Shown here: positions 11,331-22,777 of the stretch, piece after piece | Position numbering within the stretch: the stretch's first letter is position 1 | Layout of the letters: the number at the start of each line of letters is the position of its first letter | Source: Antedon mediterranea | Taxonomy: Eukaryota > Echinodermata > Crinoidea > Comatulida > Antedonidae | Assembly: GCF_964355755.1 (NCBI RefSeq) | Contig: NC_092673.1 | Location: 9,617,001 to 9,681,000 of the forward strand | DNA length: 64,000 nucleotides | Reading direction: 5' to 3' | Made by a program: the position numbers and the translations under genes | The notes under the pieces: generated by a model | What the model saw: only the letters and a program-made list of their open reading frames with translations | Told to the model about the DNA's origin: nothing | Databases searched by the model: none

Positions 11331-12010
11331 GTAACAGCATTTATATAGTATCAACATATATAGCAAATTTCACATGTAACGGAGACACCAAAATCACATT
11401 ATCTACCCCTCTTATAAGTTATTATTAATAACCTAAAACTGTTTAAATTGGATTTTTTAAATAGCTTTTGGGAACATCTTCAATGCAGAAAAATATTATT
11501 TAAATCACACCTTTTCAAATTTAAAAAATAGCTTATGACATAATTATGCAAAGCCGTTAAAGTTGACTTAATTTCTATATAAAAGATTTGTAAAGTCACT
11601 GCTGTTTAAAAATTACATGTAAACAATACAGAAATGAACAGAATATACCTCAAGTATATACATTTACTAGCAACAAGTCAAATCAGGATCATACCTCTAT
11701 GTGGCAATAAAACAATATGGTTCATGAAATATAAATGGAAGATTTCACGTGTAACGGAGACACCAAATGTTCACTTTAACTCGTCACAATGTTTTATGTA
11801 ATGGTTTGATATGCAGCCATTTTTAAAGTATAACAAATGTGGTTACAACTGCATACAATTGATAAACTGGTAAAAATAGTATATCAAATACTATCTTTTA
11901 ATCAATAAAACAATATAATTCATGCAATAAAAAATTGAAGTTTTCACGTGTAACAGAGACACCAAAAAGTTCACTTAAATAAGTCAACAAGAACAAATAC
12001 ATTATTTTTA
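11331..12010 (+). repeat. diverged tandem repeat, ~195-bp spacing
   Basis: The phrase TTCACGTGTAACGGAGACACC occurs at about 11367 (CACATG variant), 11747 and 11944. The last two are preceded by CAATAAAACAATAT..TTCATG. Related GTAACNNAG..GACACGAAA phrases recur at about 14665, 14840 and 15025, indicating an older, wider family. Confidence 0.5.
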
Positions 12011-13220
12011 AAGTGTGACAACTGTAATTACTACTTCACACAAAAAACTGCTAAAATATACTATTAATAGTCACTTACAGTAAAATCATTGAGAATACAT
12101 TTGGATATACTTCGCATTAACACTCTTGTTCAATCATTAAAACGTATAATCTATATAAATTTACGAAAGGGAAAAATTTGGTAAATCGCGTATTACTTCT
12201 AAAATGTTTACTCAATGGTATATAAAGTTGGTTCGTACTTTCAGTGCTGATTTTAACCACCTGATGTAACCCTGTTTAATAATTTAATTTGAGTTATGTA
12301 ATTTTTTTTACGCTGAAATTACTGTGTATTCGAGAACCGTCTGTGGGCTGATGTTTCTTTGGTTGGTCTTTTTGTTGATGCGGCATCTCTATTTTTGGGG
12401 TTAAATGCAGTTCTCAATTGGAACGGTAACATTGTTGATAAACTGCTGATCTGTATAGATGAAAAAAATGACAATGAAACATTAGATTTGCCCATCTGGG
12501 TTAAATTTGATTCATCATCATATAGAAATATAAAGTATGTAATTAAGTATTTTTAATATAAATTATAAAAATAAATATATCTATTATTATTATAAAATAT
12601 GTTAGGCCTACTATACTAAAGAAAGTGTTTTCTTATCTTATGTTGATGGATTATAATATTTATTATTATTAACTATAAAACAATAAATGAACACTGTATA
12701 TATTTGTCTTTCTTGAGTTATGCTCATAAATTGATTTGACTAAACTATGGCTTTCTTTTCAGATTATTAGTTTAAAATATTAATATTATTTATCAAATAT
12801 TTATTATTATCATAATTTTATTATTATAATAAAATTAATATGTTACTGATAATTTTGTCTTAGTTATACTGAGTATAAATGTTTTTTACGTATTATTTTT
12901 AAATGTTGTAAAATGTCTGTTGACTTTATTTCTCATTCTTTTATAATTGTTTTTGAACCACATCGGGAAAACAGTAGAAAGTAATGTTGAAGTCTGTGGA
13001 ATATATTTAAAACGAAGAGTAAGGTTCCCCATTAAACTAAGCGCGATCTCTTTGTAGGGAGCCGACGAAGCAAGCGTGTGGGTTTTGGCCAACAAAATAA
13101 AGGTTCACCGAACCATGACCGAAATGATACCAGTCACCCATTTGAGCACCGGGATTCGCCGAGCCAGCAATCACGTTGGTTTTCAATAAAAATTAAAAAA
13201 TAAAGATTCATCAAACTGAA
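12011..13220. other. AT-rich non-coding
   Basis: No supported gene. A short open stretch at 12411-12533 is bounded by AG and GT dinucleotides but matches nothing I recognise. Confidence 0.35.
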
Positions 13221-13556
13221 CAGCTAAAAATAAACGCGATCTCAATTTGGAGGAGAATTTTATTAGCCAAGCACGTGGTGTTTCGGAAAACCCTATTAAT
13301 AATTATCGTACATGGAGTATATACACTGTCGCTGTAGAAATACCGCCGGAGTCGCCGAGTCAGCTAAAAAATAAACGCGATCTCAATGTGGAGGAGAGTT
13401 CATTAGCCAAGCACGTGATATTTCGGAAAACCCTTAATAATTATCGTACAGACCTGTAGAAATACCAGTCACCCCTTTCAGCTTCGGAGTCGCCGAGCCA
13501 GCTAAAAATCAATTTATCGCAATGTGGAGCAGAGTTCATTGCCCAAGCACGTGGTA
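13221..13556 (+). repeat. ~140-bp tandem repeat, 2.4 units
   Basis: Units start with CAGCTAAAAA at about 13221, 13361 and 13499. Each continues with ATAAACGCGATCTCAATNTGG, AGGAGAGTTCATTAGCCAAG, CACGTG, TTCGGAAAACCC and TAATAATTATCGTACA. The third unit is partial. GAAATACC..GCCGGAGTCGCCGAG lies between units. Confidence 0.75.
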
Positions 13557-15306
13557 ATACTATCCTATTACTATTAGGAGAACCTATTGTTCTTTGTTGT
13601 TTTGATTTGATTTCGTTCATAATAAATTGTTATCCACAGCCTTGCGTTTATATTATATGTGATTGTTGTTATCAATTTAAATAAAGTTAATTATCATTAA
13701 ATTTATAAAACCTTAGTATATCTTCCGTAGATTGTAATTGAAACAAGTTAAATATTCCCTACACATCAAGTGAAATCGCCCAAATATGATAGGCGCGCAT
13801 ACGCGACAACCAAGTTGCTTGGACTCGCTCACTATAGTGGAGGGTATTTTAAATGTATATTATAGTAAACATTTAATTCATATTTTATCTTGTCGAATAG
13901 CAACGTTAAATAAATAAACAAAATTATGTACTAATATTACACATTATTTTGTGTAATATATTTTTTTGTTATAACTGAAATGAACCAATTAAAATTCTTT
14001 TTTTTCCCACAGTAACAAATAGAATAGTCAAAAACGACGAATTTGTTTCTATTCTGAAAGTGGTTGTAAACTATGGACTTTTATCCCTATTTCTTGTGAC
14101 AATAATTAAATAACTTTTTATTTTTCTGTGTCATATAGAAGCAATAACCAAATAGCAAACACATAATGTAAAATTTAAAGATTTTATGGTAACTAATTGC
14201 TAATTATTTGCAAAATACTACACCAGTATAAGGTCTAGTACACTACGTAACAAGACACGGCGTATCTTCTACGATGTTACACTGTAACCTGCCTAGTGGA
14301 AAATGTTTTGCAATTTTGCTCATTAATTTGTTAAATATTAATCAATTATAGACATATCTGTTCATTGGGTATACATTATGAAGCTGCTATGAGATAAACA
14401 ACATTCCTACCACATTAAAACAAATATCAACTATATAGTATCAACAAACTACCAACGTAACCGTGTCTTATTGTGTATATGACACCCAGTTTTTGACTAT
14501 GATGTTGACGTTAGAGTACGAAGATAGTTTTGGCGTTTAATTTTCTTGTATTTTTCATTATAACCCACTATTTTCTAAATTCTAAAAACTAACAAAATAA
14601 AAATACACAAAACTTACATGCAATGAAGTGCGTAGAAGTTATTTACAACGTAACAGTTGAAACAACGTAACAGAGGGACACGAAAAGTCTCTACCGCTGT
14701 AACTCGAAATTAGCGCGGATCCTAGCGATGATTTTTTCGCCGAGACTATAGTTCGCCTGCTTCTTGAATCACGTGACATTCAACTTCAGAAATAGCTCTC
14801 TCGGCGTTCACCACCGATGGTCTATGAATAACTACGTAACGAATATACGAGACACGAAATGTTCTAAAAAAATAGTTTTTCGTCTGTAACCGACTAAATA
14901 AAATCGCCATTTTGTAGAACTTTGTGTAAGGTAAATTTCAGTGATCTGTTGTAGTGAATGTAATTCGATTTTCGTCATTATAGTGGTACTTCTTGTGTCT
15001 GTTCACTAATAAAGATCGTACTAACAACGTAACAAAGTGAGACACGAAATGTTACGTTGTGATGCTGGACGTCGCGGACCGTTGTGTGGAAAACAAAAAA
15101 TCGTGGGAAATTGTAATTAGCTTATATTTAACGTTGCTTTGTACTCTATTGTGATGATAAATAAATACAAAATAACTATTGCTGTAGTATATTTTTTAAA
15201 CTCTGATATGTCCGTGTATTTAAATGTCACACATATTTTAATAAAATGAGCTAGACACCACGATATATTTTTTTTTTAAATCGTTTTTTTTTTGCAGAAA
15301 TTCTAG
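13557..15306. other. AT-rich non-coding
   Basis: No supported gene. Scattered GTAAC/GACACGAAA phrases relate it to the repeat at 11331-12010. Confidence 0.4.
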
Positions 15307-15308
15307 TA

Positions 15309-16628
15309 CAGTCAACTCTCCCAATACCGGACTCTCCCAAAACCGGAATTAACGAAAAACCAGACTTTTTTGGAAGGCCCAATTTGTCCCTATTCTAAAT
15401 GTACTGTAATTTATTATGAAAACCGGAATACCCAATTCCGGAATCCGGACAAATTATGAAGTACAAAACACGAAAATTAGCGTCTGAAAACCGGACTGAC
15501 AGTTAAAAAACTCCAAATATTTACGAAAACAATGTAACATCGTCGTATCTGACTCGGATTCAATACATTCACAATGTACAAAAGCTTTTTTAAAACCATA
15601 CAACTCCCTGCCCTGACCATGCATGAAGTGCGCAACGTTTCGCGGTACGATCAAATAATGTTGCCATGGAGCGCTACACTGTGATTGACAGGTCAGTTCA
15701 TTGTTAACCCACGAGGCGGCAATTGCTTTGTTGTGTATCGAACTGCGGTGGGCTTTTTCACATCGAAGCGCTATGTCTTAGCTATGTCTTTGTTGTTAAC
15801 AACTCCCTGTTTTTTAGCATATGAATTGTTTTTTAATAAAGTTCAATTTACATTCCACTTTGTGTCTTTGTTTTGTTTAAATTATTGTTAAATTCACAAT
15901 TGCAATAGGACTTTAAAAAGGAATGTTTCACTAAAAATGTGCATCATTATAAATTTGGAAATCATTATGGCAAAACGTAAACGGAATGAACTTGACTTAA
16001 CTAGTGTTAATAAACTTTGAAATGTTACCAATTAATTATTGTGTCATTATTGCTTGGCTCGGTTACCTAATCAATTTTCATCATTGTTATCAAATTACGT
16101 CAAAATAAAGGAGCTTAAAAAACATGTGGTCTAGGTGTGGGCGTTTTTATTTGATTATGACACCTCTGCACATGCGCATCAATCAAAGCCCCGCTTTGCT
16201 ATTTTTATCACCCATGCTGCTGCTTGCTAGCTCGCGAAAAACAATAAACAGACCGAAATTATGTTCACCGTACGTACGTAGGCCTTTTTGCCGTTAAAAA
16301 CACATTGAGAAACAATAATTTACTACTGTAACATTTTTTATTGATACAGTAAATAATGTAACTTTTAAAAAAGGTAAATTGAATTCGCTTAATATTAATA
16401 AAGTAGGCTAGGCCTATCAGTATTTATTTAATTAAAACTAGCTTGACACAATCATAGCCTAGGCCTTCCCTACGCTAGACCGTACTGGGCAGCATTCGGA
16501 CCGGTGATTCAAAGCTTTTTCAGTGACAACGTGATGACTTTAAAAATATGTTTTCAGGAAACCGGACTTTCGAAAAACCAGAAAATATATGCCCGCCCAA
16601 GGGTGTCCGGTATTGGGAGAGTTGACTG
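15309..16628 (+). mobile_element. pogo/Tigger-like TIR element, copy 1 (1320 bp)
   Basis: It begins CAGTCAACTCTCCCAATACC and ends with the reverse complement, flanked on both sides by TA (15307-15308 and 16629-16630). CAGTC-type termini with a TA duplication are characteristic of pogo/Tigger members of Tc1/mariner. Further inverted CCGGA-rich motifs lie inside both ends. A second copy in the opposite orientation is at 52570-53850. No DDE transposase is recognisable; the two open frames of about 66-68 codons (15454-15654 minus, 15685-15891 plus) show no known domain, so it is non-autonomous. Confidence 0.85.
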
Positions 16629-16631
16629 TAC

Positions 16632-16907
16632 ATAGAATCGAGATGCGCGTTCATTTAAATGTGATGAACTATGACACAAAATATGAATATACAACTTTTT
16701 ATATTTAACTGGCCATATGATGACGTCACAACATCTGATTGGCAAAATGTTCCCATGAATTCGTATCTACAATTCAATAGCTTCCAGAAAACATTTTAAT
16801 CATGATTATCACTTTTTATTCTGACGAGCTATAACAGATTGAAATTTACTGTAAAGATGAAAATAAGTGACCCACGTTATTTACATTTTTAGACATGATG
16901 ACGTCAT
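16632..16907 (-). repeat. internal Helentron-like fragment, reverse orientation
   Basis: The reverse complement matches the body of the Helentron-like copies (for example 23760-24030): GTCATAGTTCATCACATTTAAA, TATGGCCAGTT, TGACGTCATCATATGG, GTAGATACGAATT, AATCATGATTATCAC and CCCACGTTATTT. It stops exactly where the LINE fragment begins, with neither terminus present. Confidence 0.75.
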
Positions 16908-17162
16908 ACTGGACGTAAACAACAAGTTGTTTTTAACGGAAAGATGTCCGGCAAGAGTTGCATAATATCAGGGGTTCCTCAGGGGTCTGTGCTTGGACCC
17001 CTGTTATTTAACATATATGTTAATGATCTACATATGCACCTACGTGCAAAACCATATCAATATGCAGACGACACTTGCATTGCTAAATGTACAGTATAAT
17101 GACGGAGGAAGATAGTTTATCTGTGCAACAGGACATTGACACGATCTCCTGGTGGTCAGCAC
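16908..17162 (+). pseudogene. LINE reverse transcriptase, palm part (split element, segment 1)
   Basis: The translation reads RKQQVVFNGKMSG, then ISGVPQGSVLGPLLFNIYVND (motif B region) and YQYADDTCIAK (motif C, YADD). A small frameshift at about 17090 leads to DIDTISWW, where a TTAA-bounded insertion interrupts it at 17163. The frame resumes at 22534 after two insertions. The 5' end abuts a reversed Helentron-like fragment, so the upstream part of the LINE is missing. Confidence 0.85.
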
Positions 17163-19428
17163 TTAAAGGGGGATTCTGGGTTTAAAATTGCTTTTAAATA
17201 TCGTTTATTTATTAAATAAAAAATATTATAAACAATATAGACATGTCAGAATGAAGAAATAATAACGAGAAATTAAGAAAATTAAATTTCATATACATTT
17301 TAGGGTAAATTCATGGAAAGTCTGTTTTTCAGCAGCTTAGGGAAGCTCATTAATATTCATGAGATATTCACAAAATCACGTCATCAGTGGATTCCAAACT
17401 CGCGACGTCATTTACGTTGTGTTTGTCAACTAATTTACATCTCTCTCCCCTGTCAAACGACGACCACCCGATCATTGTGAAATATATTTTTTGTAGATTT
17501 TCTAAGCTAGGCCTAAAGTGTAACTGTAATAATAACAGTAGGACGTAGCATATATTTATTTGACATTTAATGAAATACAAAATTTAGTACAGATTACGGA
17601 GTCATAAATTATATACTATTTTTATACCTCAAATAGTACAGATCGTATTATCGGATTCACGTATTAGGCTAGGCCTAGCCTAAATTTTTTTTTTTCATGG
17701 GTGAGAGCCATTCTGACTAGGGATTCCATGCCACGATGGTTACGTTAAAACATTGGGGCCCATCATGGGCCTAGCTAGCCTACTACTAAACGATTGGCCC
17801 ATAAATAACAAAACTCAGTGGATTTCAAACCCATCCTATCAACCAAACAATCTAAACCTAAAACATTCTACAAAATCGGCTGTAAATATTGAGGCAAAAC
17901 AAGGTCCGATCACCGTCCACACGTATGGTGTCCCGATCGTCTAAGTAGGCCTAAAATAAGCCTAGTTTACTCTCCAAAAAAGCGGATACTGCATCAAGCA
18001 AGTAGACCAGGTAGTAGGAAGGAGACCTAGCCGATCCGGTCCAGTTAAAAATTGAGGTAGCTAGTGCAGTAGACCCTATGCGAATTGATACTACCAGGTC
18101 TTTTACTATAGGCTACACTTGTTAAAATTAGCAATACTTATGTTTACAAATATTCCAACTCTCTCATTCGAGCTATCATCTATACCATTCCGGTAGGTTG
18201 AGTCGACCTTCTATCAAATACTGTACATCGTTCATGTTGTGATTATAGACGGGGTATACTTGACCTGACCAGTTTGGTATTGTATACTGTATTTGCTTAT
18301 CACGTGACGATGCCAGGCATGGGCAGAGAAAGCACGTGTATCGTCGTCTCGCTCTCCTCGCTCAGCAGGAATGTATATGTTACGCTTCATTGATTTTGAA
18401 GGCTTTCCCTAAGGGAGCGTGCCCAAATGTTTTTACTCCGTTAAACTTGTTGTAACGCAACTTTTACCGTTATATGCAAGCTAATTTAAATGGGGTTGGG
18501 CGTGTTCAGTGAGGCATATCAAGCCCTCCCTTTACTAGCTACTATGCTGTTGTTATCACTCCATTGTTTAACGCGTAATTAACGGGAGACCGGACATGCT
18601 GTTCAGTGTTGCGTAACGATGATTCCAACGCGTTATTAACAGTCCTTGTTATGGTATGTTGCGTGAAATCCTATGATGACTCAAAATAACGGGTTATTAG
18701 CAGTCCGGTCATTGTTGTAACAACGTATATAATTATATTTATTAAATTAATCATGTATAATACTATATCCTAGGCCTACCGTAAAATAAAAATATATATA
18801 GGACTAGGCCTACACGGTAAAATAAAAATATATAGGTCTAAGCATACTATTTACGATCCGATTCATGGTATTTTTTAGCCTTGTACGTCGGGCGACACGT
18901 TTCTAAATTTCTAATAGCCGACTTTCACCTGAAAAAAAATACGTATTTTTTATCCCTGGATGTAACATGATATTGACGCGAATACCGCACTACAAAGAGC
19001 TAGGCCATGAACGATTCGTTAAAAGTACACCGCCAGAAAATCGCGTACCTATTGTTTAGATTACATACTATAAACAATTAATAACAAAGAAAGCCTAGAA
19101 AGATAAGCTCCTCCTCTCATTAAAATTGTTAAATAATTTTGCTTTGGCTGAGCCATTTTGTGACGGTTTCAACTCTTATCCATAACATTTCATTAATTAA
19201 ACAATCAAATAGATTTGCACTTTAGACAATATTTTTAAAAATAATTTACTGTATGAGTTCAGACTGTGAAGAACATGGATTTCGAAAGGTACACTTTATT
19301 TAACGCCAGGAATTCTTCTCACGGAAAAAAATGTGCTGATTGCAATCTGCATAAGCAACCAAAGATCCTGTATCTTTCTGGGATTCTGCCTTTTCCCCAG
19401 ATTTATTGTTATTTGTATATGACATAAA

Positions 19429-19890
19429 ACCTCAGTACTGTGGAATAATGCTACTCTATAAAGGCCTACTGTCATTCAATACTATCGTCCGTTAGCTCGG
19501 CGTTTAACGGACACAAACACTCAGTAACCTGTGGAATAATGCTATACTCTGTATGCTGTCATTCAATACTATCGTCCGTAAACTCGGCGTTTAACGGACA
19601 CAAAAACTCAGTAAATTGTGGAATGATGCTATACTCTATCTGTCATTTATTACTATCGTCCGTTAGCTCGGCGTTTAACGGACACAAAAAATCAGTAATA
19701 TAACCTGTGGAATGATGCTATACTCTATATTATGCTGTCATTTTAATACTATCGTCCGTTAGCTCGGCGTTTAACGGACACAAAAACTCAGTAAACTCTG
19801 GGAATGATGGGTATTCGAATGATGCATACTCTATATACTGTCATCTATCGTCCGTTAACTCGGCGTTTAACGGAACAACGCACTGAATAG
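19429..19890 (+). repeat. ~92-bp hairpin minisatellite, five units
   Basis: Five consecutive units carry GTGGAAT.ATGCTATACTCTAT, CTGTCATT.AATACTATC and GTCCGTTAGCTCGGCGTTTA-ACGGAC, the last forming an 8-bp stem (GTCCGTTA / TAACGGAC) with a 10-nt loop. Two looser copies of the hairpin word occur at about 20958-21020. Confidence 0.8.
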
Positions 19891-20042
19891 TAAATTCGCG
19901 CTTGGTTGAGAGCAAGTAGGGGAATTCCCTTTTTTGCGACGCCTCCCTACTGCAAGAAGGCAATTGCACATTGTTTTTATATATTTATTTTATATATATA
20001 CTGTATAAGTGTTTTGCCTATTACACCATTTAGGCCTAAATA

Positions 20043-20477
20043 GATACAATAATTGTTAATGTACACAGTTTTTTTTTGTATTTTGTAATAAGCATGACAC
20101 CCTTGCAGCAGCATCACGGAGGCTGCCAAAAACACCGTGGTGCGTGTGTACATCGCATCGCGGTGATAAAAAACCATGTGCTTGCTAATAACGTGACGTC
20201 ATATCGCCCAAAGTTTCATCCTCTGTTTTTGGACACACTCGAGGTCAGCGATAGTTAAAGTAATAATTTATTTACCTAATACAATAATTGTTAATGTGCA
20301 CAGTTTTTTTAGTATTTTGTAATAAACATGACACCCTTGCAGCATCACGAAGGCTGGCCAAAAACACTGTGGTGCGTGTTGTACATCGCTTCGCGGTGAT
20401 AAAAAACCATGTGCTTGCTAATAACGTGACGTCATATCGCCCAAAGTTTCCTCCTCTGTTTTTGGACACACTTAACT
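20043..20477 (+). repeat. ~234-bp tandem duplication
   Basis: ATACAATAATTGTTAATGT.CACAG recurs at 20043 and 20279. It is followed in both units by CATGACACCCTTGCAGCA, ACACCGTGGTGCGTGT-like sequence, GTGATAAAAAACCATGTGC, AACGTGACGTCATATCGCCC and CTCTGTTTTTGGACACAC. The reverse-strand open frames in both units are not in register, so protein coding is unlikely. Confidence 0.8.
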
Positions 20478-21570
20478 CGCGCGGCAGCTACAGTCAGTAA
20501 ATGTTTTAGCTCTAGATAGACGGCGACCGGTTTCTATATTGTTTGGTCCATACCATCGTCCATAAAGGCTATACATGCTGATACTATCGATACGACAGTC
20601 GGGGTTTTATCCGTGTTTACAATTTCGCCATTTTTTTTTTTCGGTCAAGTGTACGGGGTAAAAAATAAAAAAGCAATTAACGTCAAGCATGCTAAACAAA
20701 AAATTAGTATATTATAGGAATGTTCTATAAGCTGAAAATCTTCAACAAAAATTGTGGAATTGTAGATGCTGATAATTTAATGTTGGGTAAGGTTGTTTTA
20801 ACAGCATTTTTTTTTTGCCGTCGAAATGACGGTTTACCACAACATCATCTGCAGTTTCAAGGCCCTTTCTACAGCAATTGCCGTCGATCTTCATATTATT
20901 ATTAGATATTATTGTATTGAACTCTGTAATGTGTGGTGTGATATTGTCAGTACAAGGGTCCGTTAAATGAGCGTTTAACGAATATAAAAACGATCTGTTT
21001 AGGTCGGCGTTTAACGGACGAAAACAACGGACGTTGTTTTTCCGTTGTACGCGTTAGATAGTAAATTCAATTTCATTGTACAGTATTAACCATGATACGC
21101 TCTGCTGAGTATAGACCGCCCAACTCATTAACGTTTTGCATATTATTAATGCATTTAAAAGTCTATTAACGGAGTAAAAACATTTGGGCATGCTCCCTAA
21201 GTCAGTGCGAAAATCGACAAACGTAAAGTGCAAACATATCTAATTTTTCACTGTTTTGATGAATTTTCAAAGAACATTGACTTTATAAATGGGAAGACCG
21301 ACTAAAATTACATTAGATAAGTATAATTTTACAAAAGTAATTAATATGATTAATGATAACGAGTCGTCGGAAGATTGACCATTTCACGAATTTCCTATTC
21401 TGTAAACACAGTGTCATATCGCTGTATCTGGCCTCATTTCACAGCCTTCGTTCTGCTTCACTGGGCGCTTTTATAAATTGAAACTTTTACCGTTCAAGAG
21501 ACAAACAAATATATTTTACATTTTTTACTATTTATTTTAAACCCGGAACCCCCCTTTAATTCACTTTCCC

Positions 21571-22533
21571 TTAAAATGGACCTGAAATGGACTTTCAATT
21601 TTCAAGAAATTCACACATGTTATTTAAATGTATCAAATTAACACAAACCCATACAAATAAAAACAAAATGTATAGTATTTTGAGTAAAAACGAAATTTTA
21701 AGATACCATGGTAAATTAGCGAAAATTACTCACGCCATTGCAATATTCTATTTCAACGGCCGTCGGAAGCCTCTATATTCACGAATTTAGAAGGCCTACC
21801 TCCCAAACCTTTACTAGGCCTAGCCCCCAATCCAGCGCGCGGAGTCGATCCACCACCCACATCATGCGGCGAGGCTCCGTTTCATGTGCATCCAAGGACC
21901 AAAGCGATATCAACAACTTGCTGCGCTCATTGTCAAGCCAAAGTAAAATATTAATAAAATTCGTTTTCGAACTGCCTGATTCGTGACAAATAAATTATCA
22001 TCTCATATTACTAATTTAATTCTGCTAAACTAAAAACTAAGAAACTAACACATTTTAGCAGTATAAATTATGAACGATATACAAAATACACGAACGCAAA
22101 ATATGGATACGCATCATTGCGCACGGAGCTGTATCCCGGACAACGTTGCCAGGCCAACTTCAGTATTGCCAGAAAAAAAACGTTGATTTTAAGATTTTAA
22201 ATCGTCATTTACTCGATGAATAACCGTTTATACGGTAATAATTTTATCTAAAAAAATTCTAAATACGTTTCTGCAAATGCACAAGCATTTTTTAGAAAAT
22301 ACTCCATAGATTTCAAGAGTTATAGCCAAAAAAATGCAAATTATCCATTGGAGGGATAGGAATATATTCGCAAAGTGACGGTCACCCGCGAATTTTTTGG
22401 ATTTTCAAATGGGGCTTTCCCCAAAAGGGCCAATTTATATTTTGTAACAATATACATTCTAGCAACACCTAATAGCCCCCAAAACATCATTCTAAAATGA
22501 AAAAAATCGAAAATCCATTTAGGTCCATTTTAA
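21571..22533. mobile_element. second TTAA-flanked TIR element, 955 bp
   Basis: TTAA at 21571-21574 and 22530-22533 bounds inverted ends AATGGACCTGAAATGGA / TCCATTTAGGTCCATT, with similarity extending about 25 bp (CAATTTT / AAAATCG). It lies 11 bp downstream of the 4.39-kb TTAA element, inside the same LINE frame. No transposase is encoded. Its outer TIR word AATGGACC differs from the first element's AGGGGG, so the two are different families. Confidence 0.75.
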
Positions 22534-22777
22534 CCCTAATAAATGTCATGTGTTGTCATTGTCCAGAAAACGAGATCCCGTTGTTCCATCTTACATTCTA
22601 AATGGACATGAACTCATGAACGTTAATGACATTACGTTACTTGATGTGGTAATATCACATAATTTGTCATGGGCACATCAGGTAGATAATGTAACTTTGA
22701 AATGCAATAGGATGTTAGTTTTTTATACGATCAATTGCCACAGGTTGTTCTACATCTGTTTTACTTAAACAATATTT
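22534..22777 (+). pseudogene. LINE segment 2, post-palm region
   Basis: This continues segment 1: after removal of both TTAA insertions with one TTAA left at each site, codons join without a shift and give the NPNKCHV and NVNDITLLDVVISHNLSW region, which corresponds to the LGV-type block after the palm in non-LTR reverse transcriptases. The frame ends at 22768. At about 22778 it meets the decayed head of the Helentron-like array. Confidence 0.75.

Larger units (their letters stand above)
17163..21559. mobile_element. TTAA-flanked TIR element, 4.39 kb (piggyBac-like)
   Basis: TTAA at 17163-17166 and 21556-21559 bounds inverted ends AGGGGGATTCTGGGTTTAAA / TTTAAACCCGGAACCCCCCT (two mismatches over 22 bp). 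The TTAA target and exact interruption of a LINE reading frame identify a transposon insertion; TTAA specificity points to piggyBac. No transposase frame is recognisable, so it is non-autonomous or decayed. Inside are a hairpin minisatellite (19429-19890), a ~234-bp duplication (20043-20477), and an inverted pair of ~35 bp (18411-18446 and 21166-21200, around GCCCAAATGTTTTTACTCCG). Confidence 0.8.

Noticed and set aside
12411-12533. Possible exon (open stretch with AG/GT edges, LDLPIWVKFD)
   Set aside because: There is no family match and no neighbouring exon. Such AG/GT pairs are frequent in AT-rich DNA.
19429-19890. CRISPR-like regular repeat array
   Set aside because: The units are 92-bp minisatellite repeats with diverged interiors in a eukaryotic transposon, not short identical repeats with unique spacers.
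20272-20500. Overlapping 65-70-codon frames on both strands in the 234-bp duplication
   Set aside because: The two repeat units are not in the same frame relative to each other, so indels were not constrained.
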